Positions 1 through 5,961 are shown, counted from the first letter of the stretch. The stretch is 12,339 bases of DNA from Fidelibacterota bacterium (GCA_004124535.1 SCKQ01000058.1:1-12339), one strand, 5' to 3'. The notes: generated by a model not told the origin, from the sequence alone. Translations and numbers: made by a program.

Positions 1-2
1 CA

Positions 3-143
3 GGAAAATATATGAAAGGTATATATCAATTTATTGAATTAGATGCAGGTCACTGGTTAATCCAAGATGATTATTATAATGTCTCGACTTCGATAGTTAA
101 TATTATAGAGAAACATGCCATCAAAAACAATGAAACCCTTTGA
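3..143 (+). CDS. Alpha/beta-hydrolase, C-terminal fragment (gene runs in from the left edge)
   Basis: The first bases read as an open frame with no start, ending at TGA 141-143; 47 codons are visible. The segment DAGHWLIQDDYYNVSTSI looks like the C terminus of an alpha/beta-hydrolase. In that fold the catalytic His follows the last core beta-strand in a G-H-W context, and an amphipathic helix closes the domain (here NVSTSIVNIIEKH). His at bases 51-53 would be the catalytic base. The nucleophile and acid lie outside the window, so the substrate cannot be stated. An ATG exists at 12-14 in the same frame, but it would start inside the last strand and is not taken as the real start. A hairpin-plus-T-run terminator follows 40 bases downstream. 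The family call rests on a short motif, so it is moderately sure. Confidence 0.55.
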   Translation, partial: GKYMKGIYQFIELDAGHWLIQDDYYNVSTSIVNIIEKHAIKNNETL

Positions 144-182
144 AATAACCCAACTCAAAGGGATAGCATATAAGCAAGAGCC

Positions 183-201
183 CCACATCAGTGGTTTTTT
201 T
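183..201 (+). terminator. Rho-independent terminator after the hydrolase fragment
   Basis: CCAC (183-186) pairs with GTGG (191-194) around a 4-base loop and is followed directly by seven T (195-201), then GTTT. The stem is short, but position and T-run fit a terminator for the upstream gene. Confidence 0.5.
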
Positions 202-216
202 GTTTATAGACATTTA
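196..216 (+). repeat. 21-bp intergenic direct repeat, copy 1
   Basis: The bases from the T-run through GTTTATAGACATTTA are identical to 1429-1449. Both copies begin in the T-tract of a terminator and end in the leader of the next gene. The core TGTTTATAGACA is an imperfect palindrome (TGT, six bases, ACA). The role is unknown: it could be a conserved terminator tail, a promoter or operator for the following gene, or a trace of duplication. Confidence 0.6.
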
Positions 217-243
217 CAACAAACGGTACTTAATATTGCTTAT

Positions 244-1362
244 ATGAAGAGAATTCAATTTGTATCAGTTGCCATGCTGCTTCTATTTTGGATTGGATGT
301 GAAGAGGGTGAAAATGAAGATGCAAGCACATCTAATCCTATTATATCAGGTCGTAATATATATATTGCAGGTTCATCTTATAATGAATCAGGTGATTATA
401 CTGCTTGCTACTGGGTGGACGGAGTCAGGATTGAACTTCCAGACGGGGATTGGGCTACAGACATTGTGGTCAGTAACGGGAATGTTTATACTTCAGGAAC
501 CAGTGGTTCAAATGCCTGCTACTGGATTAACCAGGAACGGTTTGATCTCCCTGGAGAGTGGGGAGAAGGAGAGAGCATTGATGTGGATGGTGATGATGTT
601 TATGTCGCTGGCTGGTGGGACAACGGTTCCTGCTACTGGAAAAATGGAGAACGGATCGACCTGACCACCAATGCAGAATCACAAGCATTTGCACTTGGAA
701 TTCGTAACAATGGAGATATCTATGTTGGCGGTTATTACATGAACAATAACCATTATTATATTCCCTGCTTTTGGAAAAATGGAAACAACAGAACGAACCT
801 GCCCATCCCTAGCGGTGGAGATGGGGAAGTCTATGATATTGCTTTTATGGATGGCAATATGAGGTATTATGCAGGCTATGTACTTAAAACATCTAGCTTT
901 GCAGGGTATACGCCAACGGCTGTTTATTGGCGCCATACTACCAGGACTGATTTGCCCCTGGGTGGTTCAACCTTTGACATCTATGGAGCGGGAGCATATG
1001 GTATTACTATAGATGGTGATGATGTTTATGTCGCCGGTTACACGGATTGGTTTGAAGATACCAACAATCCTTACACTACCGGTGGATCTTTTCCTCAATA
1101 TTGGAAAAACAGCACAATCTATGACCTGGAAGGGGGTCCCATGACTAATTTTGGAACAGGTTTGGCTTATGATATTCGTGTAGTGGATGGCAATGTAGTA
1201 GTAGCTGGAGTAGCAACTCGGGATACGAGCTACTTCGACAGTCAAGAAAGTGCCTGCTACTGGCTCAATGGTGAGCTCCATTACCTTGTAAATCAGTACG
1301 ATGTCCCTGAAGGAACAGAAGGCTGGGAGTGGAGTGCTGCAAGGGGTATTTTCATTGAATAA
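244..1362 (+). CDS. Seven-repeat beta-propeller lipoprotein
   Basis: The 372-residue product begins MKRIQFVSVAMLLLFWIGC, a lipoprotein signal peptide with Cys19 as the likely lipidated residue; W at -3 makes the lipobox imperfect. An in-frame ATG at 115 would give a 43-residue charged leader and overlap the hydrolase end and its terminator, so 244 is the better start. The mature part is seven repeats of about 45 residues of the form [NGD-VYVAG]...[CYWKNG-R-DLP]. They lie near residues 38-66, 80-103, 118-141, 158-187, 206-238, 260-296 and 317-348. Seven such units suggest a seven-bladed propeller. CYW-type repeats of this kind occur in Bacteroidetes surface lipoproteins of unknown function. 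No catalytic residues are recognisable; a binding or surface role is inferred. No Shine-Dalgarno is seen before ATG. A clear terminator follows. Confidence 0.85.
   Translation: MKRIQFVSVAMLLLFWIGCEEGENEDASTSNPIISGRNIYIAGSSYNESGDYTACYWVDGVRIELPDGDWATDIVVSNGNVYTSGTSGSNACYWINQERFDLPGEWGEGESIDVDGDDVYVAGWWDNGSCYWKNGERIDLTTNAESQAFALGIRNNGDIYVGGYYMNNNHYYIPCFWKNGNNRTNLPIPSGGDGEVYDIAFMDGNMRYYAGYVLKTSSFAGYTPTAVYWRHTTRTDLPLGGSTFDIYGAGAYGITIDGDDVYVAGYTDWFEDTNNPYTTGGSFPQYWKNSTIYDLEGGPMTNFGTGLAYDIRVVDGNVVVAGVATRDTSYFDSQESACYWLNGELHYLVNQYDVPEGTEGWEWSAARGIFIE
586..608 (+). repeat. 23-bp exact repeat inside the propeller gene, copy 1 (blade 3)
   Basis: Encodes the strand DGDDVYV. The same 23 bases recur at 1012-1034 in blade 6, in the same codon frame. 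Identity at synonymous positions suggests recent blade duplication or gene conversion within the gene. Confidence 0.8.
1012..1034 (+). repeat. 23-bp exact repeat inside the propeller gene, copy 2 (blade 6)
   Basis: Identical to 586-608 and in the same frame, encoding DGDDVYV at the start of repeat 6. The flanking codons differ, so the identity is local to this strand. Confidence 0.8.
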
Positions 1363-1411
1363 TATTTTATTATCAGCTTGTTTTTCTTGTATTCCTATTA
1401 GCCAGCCAAAT

Positions 1412-1434
1412 CCCGCCCAGCAGCGGGGTTTTTT
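1412..1434 (+). terminator. Rho-independent terminator after the propeller lipoprotein gene
   Basis: CCCGC (1412-1416) pairs with GCGGG (1423-1427) around a 6-base loop, followed by six T (1429-1434) and GTTT. It sits 49 bases after the stop codon and is the strongest hairpin of the set. Confidence 0.8.
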
Positions 1435-1449
1435 GTTTATAGACATTTA
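1429..1449 (+). repeat. 21-bp intergenic direct repeat, copy 2
   Basis: Identical to 196-216, again starting in the T-run of a terminator. Here it ends 45 bases before the fetB start; copy 1 ends 27 bases before the propeller lipoprotein start. Confidence 0.6.
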
Positions 1450-1494
1450 GGACTGGCGGGGTGTAAAATCTCTTTTCATTTAACCAAGCCTAAC

Positions 1495-2226
1495 ATGAAC
1501 GAATCCATAACTATTATACCTTTTTCCAGTTTATTGCTGGTCTTCATACCAGCTGGGGTGGTGATCGGCATCCTGCACGCATGGTCACTGAACTGGCAGA
1601 ATACGATCTATGCTATTATCCGGATGCTGTTCCAATTGCTGCTGATTGGATATTTCCTATTGTACCTTTTCGAATCCAATAATGCATATATCACAATTAT
1701 CGTTTTATCCGTTATGGTCTTTGCCAGCAGCTGGATTGCCCTGCGCACAGTCCAGGAAAACAGAATGAAATTTTACCGCTATGCACTGGTTTCCATTCTG
1801 ATTGGTGGAGGTATTACATTGTTATTGGTCACACAGGCAGTGCTGAAGTTGAGCCCCTGGTATCTGCCGCGGTATATGATCCCTTTGGCTGGGATGATTT
1901 TTGCCAGTTCCATGAACGGTGTCAGCCTGGCTGCCGAGCGGTTGCAAGCAGAAATGAACAGGAGCGTGGAATACACGAAGGCACGGGGGATTGCAATGCG
2001 GGCTGCACTGATCCCCATCACTAATTCACTATTTGCAGTTGGGCTGGTTTCCTTACCAGGCATGATGACCGGTCAGATCCTGTCGGGCATATCACCGATT
2101 ATTGCAATCCGTTACCAGATTATGGTCATGTGTATGATCTTTAGTGCTGTTGGACTCTCCTCGGCTTTATTTCTGATCTACATCAAACCTCATTTAAGTA
2201 ACTGGATAAAAGGAAATAACGATTAA
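1495..2226 (+). CDS. fetB: FetB / UPF0014-family ABC transporter permease
   Basis: The 243-residue product is a polytopic inner-membrane protein with about seven hydrophobic segments (roughly 8-30, 38-60, 65-83, 97-115, 125-142, 172-195, 206-230). Residues 123-150 (LPRYMIPLAGMIFASSMNGV, then SLAAERL) and 186-208 (SLPGMMTGQILSGISP, then AIRYQI) are signatures of UPF0014. In E. coli this family is FetB, the permease of the FetAB exporter linked to iron homeostasis and peroxide resistance. Length matches the family. FetB normally works with the ATPase FetA, often in the same operon. No ATPase gene is adjacent, and terminators stand on both sides, so the partner must be elsewhere if the transporter is functional. 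There is no recognisable Shine-Dalgarno before ATG 1495. The family call is secure; the substrate is inferred from E. coli. Confidence 0.92.
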   Translation: MNESITIIPFSSLLLVFIPAGVVIGILHAWSLNWQNTIYAIIRMLFQLLLIGYFLLYLFESNNAYITIIVLSVMVFASSWIALRTVQENRMKFYRYALVSILIGGGITLLLVTQAVLKLSPWYLPRYMIPLAGMIFASSMNGVSLAAERLQAEMNRSVEYTKARGIAMRAALIPITNSLFAVGLVSLPGMMTGQILSGISPIIAIRYQIMVMCMIFSAVGLSSALFLIYIKPHLSNWIKGNND

Positions 2227-2230
2227 CGAT

Positions 2231-2251
2231 CCCCGACTAGCGGAGTTTTTT
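2231..2251 (+). terminator. Rho-independent terminator after fetB
   Basis: CCCCG (2231-2235) faces CGGAG (2241-2245) with one C/A mismatch and a 5-base loop, followed by six T and GTTT. It begins 4 bases after the stop codon. The mismatch makes the stem weak, but layout and tail match the other terminators here. Confidence 0.6.
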
Positions 2252-2325
2252 GTTTCCATATATTTTAAAATAATTTCAAATTGATTATAGATTCTGGTAA
2301 AGAAAATTAACTGCAAGAACACATC

Positions 2326-2382
2326 ATAAATAAGACGTCAACAACATATTGTACCCGCAGAAAGTTTCTTATAAATACCATA
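2326..2382 (+). other. Probable N-terminal extension of the Rieske gene: Tat signal starting at an ATA codon
   Basis: Upstream of ATG 2383 the frame stays open back to TAA 2308-2310. It reads NKTSTTYCTRRKFLINTI directly into the annotated start. RRKFL is a good twin-arginine motif placed before the hydrophobic stretch and the ISGC lipobox, exactly what an exported Rieske protein needs. The 57 bases contain no ATG, GTG or TTG; ATA at 2326 sits where a start is expected, and CTG 2311, ATC 2323 and ACG 2335 are the other near-cognate choices. It could also be a real start lost by mutation or a sequence error. Confidence 0.5.
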
Positions 2383-2808
2383 ATGGGGCTTGGAACCATC
2401 ACGCTGGGTTCATTCACCATAAGCTTTATAAGCGGTTGTTCTGATAATGGACCAACAGGTCCAGCAATTAATAATGACATTCAGGATGTTAGCATTACAG
2501 TCGATATTTCTCTGTCTGAAAACCAATCCCTTGCTCATGTTGGGGGAACGCTGGCCTTAGGGTCCAATGCTTTAGATATTGTAGGTATTCTCCTTTACAG
2601 GAGTAGTGAAACAAGTGTTTTAGCGTACAGCCGCAGATGCACTCATAATGGCTGTACAATTGGCGCTTTTCAGAGTGGCACATCTACATGTCCCTGCCAC
2701 GGCAGCAAATTCAATACATCAGGTAGTGTTGTAAACGGACCAGCTGCTACTGCCCTGAAGCAGTATCATGCAACTTTGCAAGGAACAATCATCACTATTA
2801 CACCATGA
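2383..2808 (+). CDS. Exported small Rieske [2Fe-2S] protein (probable Tat lipoprotein)
   Basis: From ATG 2383 the product is 141 residues. Both Rieske boxes are complete: CTHNGC at 86-91 and CPCHGS at 103-108. Cys86, His88, Cys103 and His106 would bind the 2Fe-2S cluster. Cys91 and Cys105 would form the disulfide typical of Rieske proteins of cytochrome bc and arsenite-oxidase type. A following VVNGPA segment also fits the fold. The hydrophobic stretch 1-17 ends in SGC19, a lipobox, so the domain is probably anchored to a membrane facing the periplasm. The twin-arginine motif needed to export a folded cluster lies upstream of this ATG (see 2326-2382), so the true protein is probably about 160 residues. 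No cytochrome b or oxidase subunit is nearby, so the electron partner is unknown. The gene stands between two terminators. The Rieske assignment is very sure, the partner and start are not. Confidence 0.9.
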   Translation: MGLGTITLGSFTISFISGCSDNGPTGPAINNDIQDVSITVDISLSENQSLAHVGGTLALGSNALDIVGILLYRSSETSVLAYSRRCTHNGCTIGAFQSGTSTCPCHGSKFNTSGSVVNGPAATALKQYHATLQGTIITITP

Positions 2809-2843
2809 ACTACCTATACTTTAGGATTTAAAAAAGCATCAAG

Positions 2844-2863
2844 CCCTGTCCAGCGGGGTTTTT
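2844..2863 (+). terminator. Rho-independent terminator after the Rieske gene
   Basis: CCCTG (2844-2848) pairs with CGGGG (2854-2858) with one G-T pair and a 5-base loop, followed by five T and GTT. It shares the CAGCGGGGTTTTT block with the terminator at 1412-1434. Confidence 0.65.
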
Positions 2864-2931
2864 GTTCAGGAAAAGTCAGGATATAAAAAGCGCAGTTATT
2901 GTGGTATAGGTTTTATAGATTCAGGTTACCA

Positions 2932-3576
2932 GTGAAATTTATGTATGCAATCATCTTTTCTACACTGCTGGAAATGGCAGCAGCTGCAGACCCCAATACT
3001 CCCCACCCGCATCAGGGGATCATAACCAAATTTATCGATCCCGGCAGAGCTGAGCTTACCCCGGCAGAACAAGCAGCGCTTTTATCAGGCCAGGCAGTCT
3101 ATAAGCAGACCAGGCACGATAATGTCGATCGTGGAACGGCTATCTTTGATGTGGCCGCCAGCCAGGAGACCGTATGGCAGGTGATTACCAGCTTCCAACA
3201 GTACCCAAAGTGGATCCAGGAGATCAGCGGTACTGAAGTCTACATGTCGGCAGGCAGGAACATTTATGTTGATTTTACTATTTCCGTTTATATGGTGAAT
3301 GTTCAATATTATATCAAGCATGATTACCAGCCGGAGAAAGGCTGTATGACCTGGACGCTGGACTACAGCCGAAAAAGCGATCTTGATGATTCTGCAGGAT
3401 ACTGGCTGGTCTACACATCTCCTACAGATACTGGAAAAACAAGGGTAGAATATTCAATTGCCCTGCGCATCGGGCCCTTGATCCCTGATTTCATAGAAAC
3501 GATCTTGACCGATAAAGGGATTGAAAATGCAACCATGTGGGTAAAAAAGGGTGCCGAAAAGCATAGTGATAATTAA
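2932..3576 (+). CDS. Exported SRPBCC / START-like (polyketide cyclase-type) protein
   Basis: Read from GTG 2932 the product is 214 residues and begins with a signal peptide, MKFMYAIIFSTLLEMAAAA, likely cleaved before DPNT. AGG lies 7 bases before this GTG. An in-frame TTG at 2899 would add a basic stretch ahead of the signal peptide, and ATG 2941 would trim it; GTG gives the most normal signal. From about residue 68 the sequence fits an SRPBCC helix-grip domain: GTAIFDVAASQETVWQVITS, then FQQYPKWIQEI. The domain continues with strands EVYMSAGRNIYVDFTI, CMTWTLDYSR, GYWLVYTSP and TRVEYSIALRIGP, and a long C-terminal helix ending in ENATMWVKKGAEKH. Such domains bind hydrophobic ligands or lipids in a cavity; no catalytic residue can be named. 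The family is clear, but the ligand and role are unknown. Confidence 0.82.
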   Translation: MKFMYAIIFSTLLEMAAAADPNTPHPHQGIITKFIDPGRAELTPAEQAALLSGQAVYKQTRHDNVDRGTAIFDVAASQETVWQVITSFQQYPKWIQEISGTEVYMSAGRNIYVDFTISVYMVNVQYYIKHDYQPEKGCMTWTLDYSRKSDLDDSAGYWLVYTSPTDTGKTRVEYSIALRIGPLIPDFIETILTDKGIENATMWVKKGAEKHSDN

Positions 3577-3599
3577 GACATTTTAAGTATTTTGCTTTT
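3557..3599. terminator. Possible bidirectional terminator between convergent genes
   Basis: AAAAGCA (3557-3563) and TGCTTTT (3593-3599) form a perfect 7-bp inverted repeat between the convergent SRPBCC and GGT genes. The left arm lies in the last codons of the SRPBCC gene. A TTTTTTGTTT tail at 3609-3618 follows on the plus strand. The loop is long (29 bases) and the stem AT-rich, so this is tentative. Confidence 0.35.
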
Positions 3600-3633
3600 C
3601 CGATGTCGTTTTTTGTTTAAAACGGGTCTTTAT

Positions 3634-5160
3634 CTAACAAATCAAACCTGAACCGCCCCGCCTCGGATCACCCACAGCTTCCTCTGGCGTAACAGCATTC
3701 ACACCACCAAAAAATAAATTCTGTTCACCCCACTGGTGAATGGTCATGCCATCAGGTAGTTCGTGTTCATCATGTATGGGGATTTCAGGTTCACAATGAA
3801 GGATGTTGCCTTCCAGATGGATCCTGGATGACTGGATGGCTCTTTCAAGATCCATGTTCTTCATTAAATTGAGAATGACCTGGATCATGGCCGAACGGAT
3901 GCGGTTGCTGCCGCCGCTGCCAATGACCAGTTCAGGTCCATCATTGCCCATGATAACGGTAGGGGAAATCATGGTTGGCAAGCGCTGCTGCCGCAGGAAA
4001 TTGTGAAAGCCGGAGGGGTTTAAATCTTCCTCCCCAAGCATATTGTTCAGCATTACACCCAGTTCCGGAATTAAATATCCGCAGCCTTCGCCGTTGGTAG
4101 TGGTAACGCTGGCTGCATTTCCAGCTTTGTCAATGATACTAACCTGGGTGGTGGCCCCGCGGGATGGCGGATCGTTTCCAGTTTCAGCAGCCGTTTGCAG
4201 AGAACGGTATTGTTCAAGGTACCGCTCGAAGGTGTTTTCAGCTAGTATCTGTGAGATCTGGTAATTGTCATTGGGATCGTTGGATGAATCCTTCCTGGCA
4301 GCAGTCGTCACCTGCATGGCGCGTACCAGGTTCATAATATCTGTGCTTGAGGCAGTGTTTGCACGTTCCAGCAGCTGCAGCGTAAACGTGATCAGCGTGC
4401 CGCCTACCGATGGCGTGGGATTGGTATAAATGGTCTTACCATTGAAGCGACTTTTTAAGGGAACTCTTTCTACTACCTTATAATTGGCAAGGCAGTCTGC
4501 TGTAAGTAAACCACTCTGACCAACGGTATTGAGTATGTATGCGGATCCCCGGCCTTTATAAAAGAAGTCCGCACCTTGTGTAATGAGTTCTTCCATAAAA
4601 TCTGCAAAGGCCGGATTATTAAATTGGTCACCCGCCTTCAAAAATTTTCCATCTGGTGCAAATAATGTTTTTCCGCTTTCGGAATGGGTTAGGATCGGTT
4701 CAAGTATTTCGTTTACGTAACCTTGCGCTTCATTAAAGACAATGCCTTGCCTTGCGGCTTCGATCGCCGGTGCTAATACAACATTCAAGGGCAGTTGGCC
4801 CAGCCGTTCATGCACCTTCAAAAGTCCGGCTGTATTTCCAGGTACCGCAGCAGAACCTTGGCCAACGTGGAATTCCTGCTGACTGGGGCCAAAATCAACC
4901 CAGACGCTGAAGAAATCCAGTTCTTTCCCTGGCTGGGGCGGGGGAGTATCTACGAAAAAATCAAATAACACAGGATCACTATTCACTGGACAGGCCAGCA
5001 GTGCGCCGCCGCCGCCGGGTCCTGTGAGGTTGCATTCTGACACCATGGACGTAAAGACGGCTCCCACAGCAGCGTCAAAAGCATTGCCGGCGTTTTCCAG
5101 GATGTCCCTGGCGGATTGGACGGTTGTTTTTTCCCCGCCGGCTATGGCTCCGTATTTCAT
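3634..5160 (-). CDS. Gamma-glutamyltranspeptidase-family Ntn hydrolase (atypical active site)
   Basis: The 508-residue product follows GGT architecture: GNAFDAAVGAVF at 25-36, the glycine-rich TGPGGGGALL at 46-55, and GSAAVPGNTAGLL at 102-114. GGT is made as a proenzyme that cuts itself before a Thr; here RGATTQVSIID (334-344) places the nucleophile at Thr337. The small-subunit motifs GVMLNNMLGEEDL (368-380) and GSGGSNRIRSA (414-424) are present. Two usual features differ. The motif reads TTQ instead of TTH. Where E. coli GGT has the substrate-binding Arg114 (in FREMAP), this protein has FFVDTPPP at 68-75 without Arg. Typical GGT is periplasmic, but the N terminus MKYGAIAGGEK has no signal peptide, and a stop codon two codons upstream excludes a longer form. 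The fold and autoprocessing are well supported; glutathione or gamma-glutamyl substrates are doubtful. A small HTH gene lies upstream on the same strand. Confidence 0.88.
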   Translation of the reverse strand: MKYGAIAGGEKTTVQSARDILENAGNAFDAAVGAVFTSMVSECNLTGPGGGGALLACPVNSDPVLFDFFVDTPPPQPGKELDFFSVWVDFGPSQQEFHVGQGSAAVPGNTAGLLKVHERLGQLPLNVVLAPAIEAARQGIVFNEAQGYVNEILEPILTHSESGKTLFAPDGKFLKAGDQFNNPAFADFMEELITQGADFFYKGRGSAYILNTVGQSGLLTADCLANYKVVERVPLKSRFNGKTIYTNPTPSVGGTLITFTLQLLERANTASSTDIMNLVRAMQVTTAARKDSSNDPNDNYQISQILAENTFERYLEQYRSLQTAAETGNDPPSRGATTQVSIIDKAGNAASVTTTNGEGCGYLIPELGVMLNNMLGEEDLNPSGFHNFLRQQRLPTMISPTVIMGNDGPELVIGSGGSNRIRSAMIQVILNLMKNMDLERAIQSSRIHLEGNILHCEPEIPIHDEHELPDGMTIHQWGEQNLFFGGVNAVTPEEAVGDPRRGGSGLIC

Positions 5161-5273
5161 TGTTTATAACAATTATTGCAAGGTCAATAATAATAGAAAT
5201 AATCAAGCCTTAACAGAAATAATAATATTCAACCCTGAACCCCACAGTATTTTTAAAACATGATATTTATAAA

Positions 5274-5459
5274 TTATTTTTTGTCCGGTTCGTAATCCAG
5301 GATATCGCCGGGTTTACAGTTCAGCACTTCGCAGATTTTTTCTAACGTGCCGTAGCGGATGCCTTTCACATTCCCCTGTTTCAGCCGGGAGAGGTTGGGC
5401 AGGGTGATGCCGATTTTTTCCGCAAGCTGGGAGACGGTCATCTTCCCTTTCGCCAGCAT
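5274..5459 (-). CDS. Small XRE/Cro-type HTH transcriptional regulator
   Basis: From ATG 5459 the product has 61 residues and is a single Cro/C1-type helix-turn-helix. MTVSQLAEKIGI (7-18) carries helix 2, TLPNLSRLKQGN (19-30) is the recognition helix, and the C terminus IRYGTLEKICEVLNCKPGDI plus LDYEP is the characteristic end of the family. Close relatives (YozG-like) are about 70 residues and begin with a strand of the type M-x-I-I-x-N-L-D-V-M-L. The matching PIITNLDV here lies upstream of the ATG, preceded by ATA (see 5460-5486), so the real protein is probably 70 residues. In other genomes such genes often accompany a DUF2975 membrane protein; none is visible here. It precedes the GGT-family gene by 113 bases on the same strand. 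DNA-binding function is sure, the target is unknown. Confidence 0.85.
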   Translation of the reverse strand: MLAKGKMTVSQLAEKIGITLPNLSRLKQGNVKGIRYGTLEKICEVLNCKPGDILDYEPDKK

Positions 5460-5486
5460 GACGTCAAGGTTAGTAATAATGGGTAT
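5460..5486 (-). other. Probable N-terminal extension of the HTH regulator, starting at an ATA codon
   Basis: Reading the minus strand into the ATG gives I-PIITNLDV-ML, the family's usual N terminus with ATA (5486-5484) where Met is expected. The frame stays open up to TAA at 5570-5568 but contains no ATG, GTG, TTG or CTG. Starting at ATG 5459 would remove the first strand and half of helix 1. Confidence 0.5.
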
Positions 5487-5549
5487 GGTTTTAAACGATG
5501 GACTCTTTTTCTTCTTCCAGTTCTGATGGCCGTGACGGATAATCTGGTA

Positions 5550-5565
5550 CCCGAAGCATTTCGGG
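5550..5565. repeat. Perfect 6-bp stem hairpin
   Basis: CCCGAA (5550-5555) pairs with TTCGGG (5560-5565) around GCAT. It lies upstream of the minus-strand HTH gene. On the plus strand it is followed by GTTTATT, a poor T-run. It could be a REP-like element or a remnant terminator. Confidence 0.55.
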
Positions 5566-5626
5566 GTTTATTCGTGTAATTTGTGGACTGATGATGGAAA
5601 TTTCCGTTTTTTATCTGAACTGTAAG

Positions 5627-5640
5627 ACCGATTTTTCGGT
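5627..5640. repeat. Perfect 5-bp stem hairpin
   Basis: ACCGA (5627-5631) pairs with TCGGT (5636-5640) around TTTT. No T-run follows on either strand, so a terminator role is unlikely. Confidence 0.45.
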
Positions 5641-5870
5641 TAGTTAATCAAGTTAAATGTCATCCTGCCAGCAAGATGCCCTCTCTTGGTTTGCTACTGT
5701 TTCGTTGTCCAGCCCCAATAATTATATCTATGATTTCACTGATAGATCCGTTTGTTGGTATAGAAATCGAAGATTTTATGCACCTAACACTTTTTGTGCT
5801 CATTGATTACAATATGCCTGAACAAATTTCAAAAGAATTTGATTACATTACCATTGCAAAACAAAAGTAC

Positions 5871-5898
5871 TTGATATGCTAAGTTTTATGAATATAAA
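5871..5898 (+). promoter_or_regulatory. Candidate sigma-70-type promoter of the LacI operon
   Basis: TTGATA (5871-5876) and TATAAA (5893-5898) are each one mismatch from consensus and separated by 16 bases. Transcription from here would give a leader of about 100 bases before the TTG start and would place the palindrome 5962-5973 inside it. The region is AT-rich, so chance matches are likely. Confidence 0.35.
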
Positions 5899-5961
5899 TT
5901 TTACGCAATCGATGGCGGAACTATCACAAATGATTGTGGTAATCCTGTAAAAAATCCACAT

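Noticed and set aside
115..243. Upstream ATG 115 as the start of the propeller lipoprotein
   Set aside because: It would overlap the upstream gene end, run through a terminator hairpin, and place a 43-residue polar leader before a perfect lipoprotein signal that begins at ATG 244.
967..1446. Minus-strand frame of 159 codons
   Set aside because: It lies opposite the well-supported propeller gene, crosses its terminator, and shows no family motif or signal.
2899..2931. TTG 2899 as the start of the SRPBCC gene
   Set aside because: It adds an Arg-rich stretch ahead of an otherwise normal signal peptide; GTG 2932 has an AGG at suitable spacing.
3600..3609. CGATGTCG as a terminator stem before the T-run at 3609
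   Set aside because: It would leave only 3 base pairs around a 2-base loop, which cannot form; the 3557-3599 inverted repeat is the better candidate.
5676..5882. 68-codon plus-strand frame in the divergent spacer
   Set aside because: There is no ribosome site, family motif or conserved pattern, and the composition is like AT-rich noncoding DNA.
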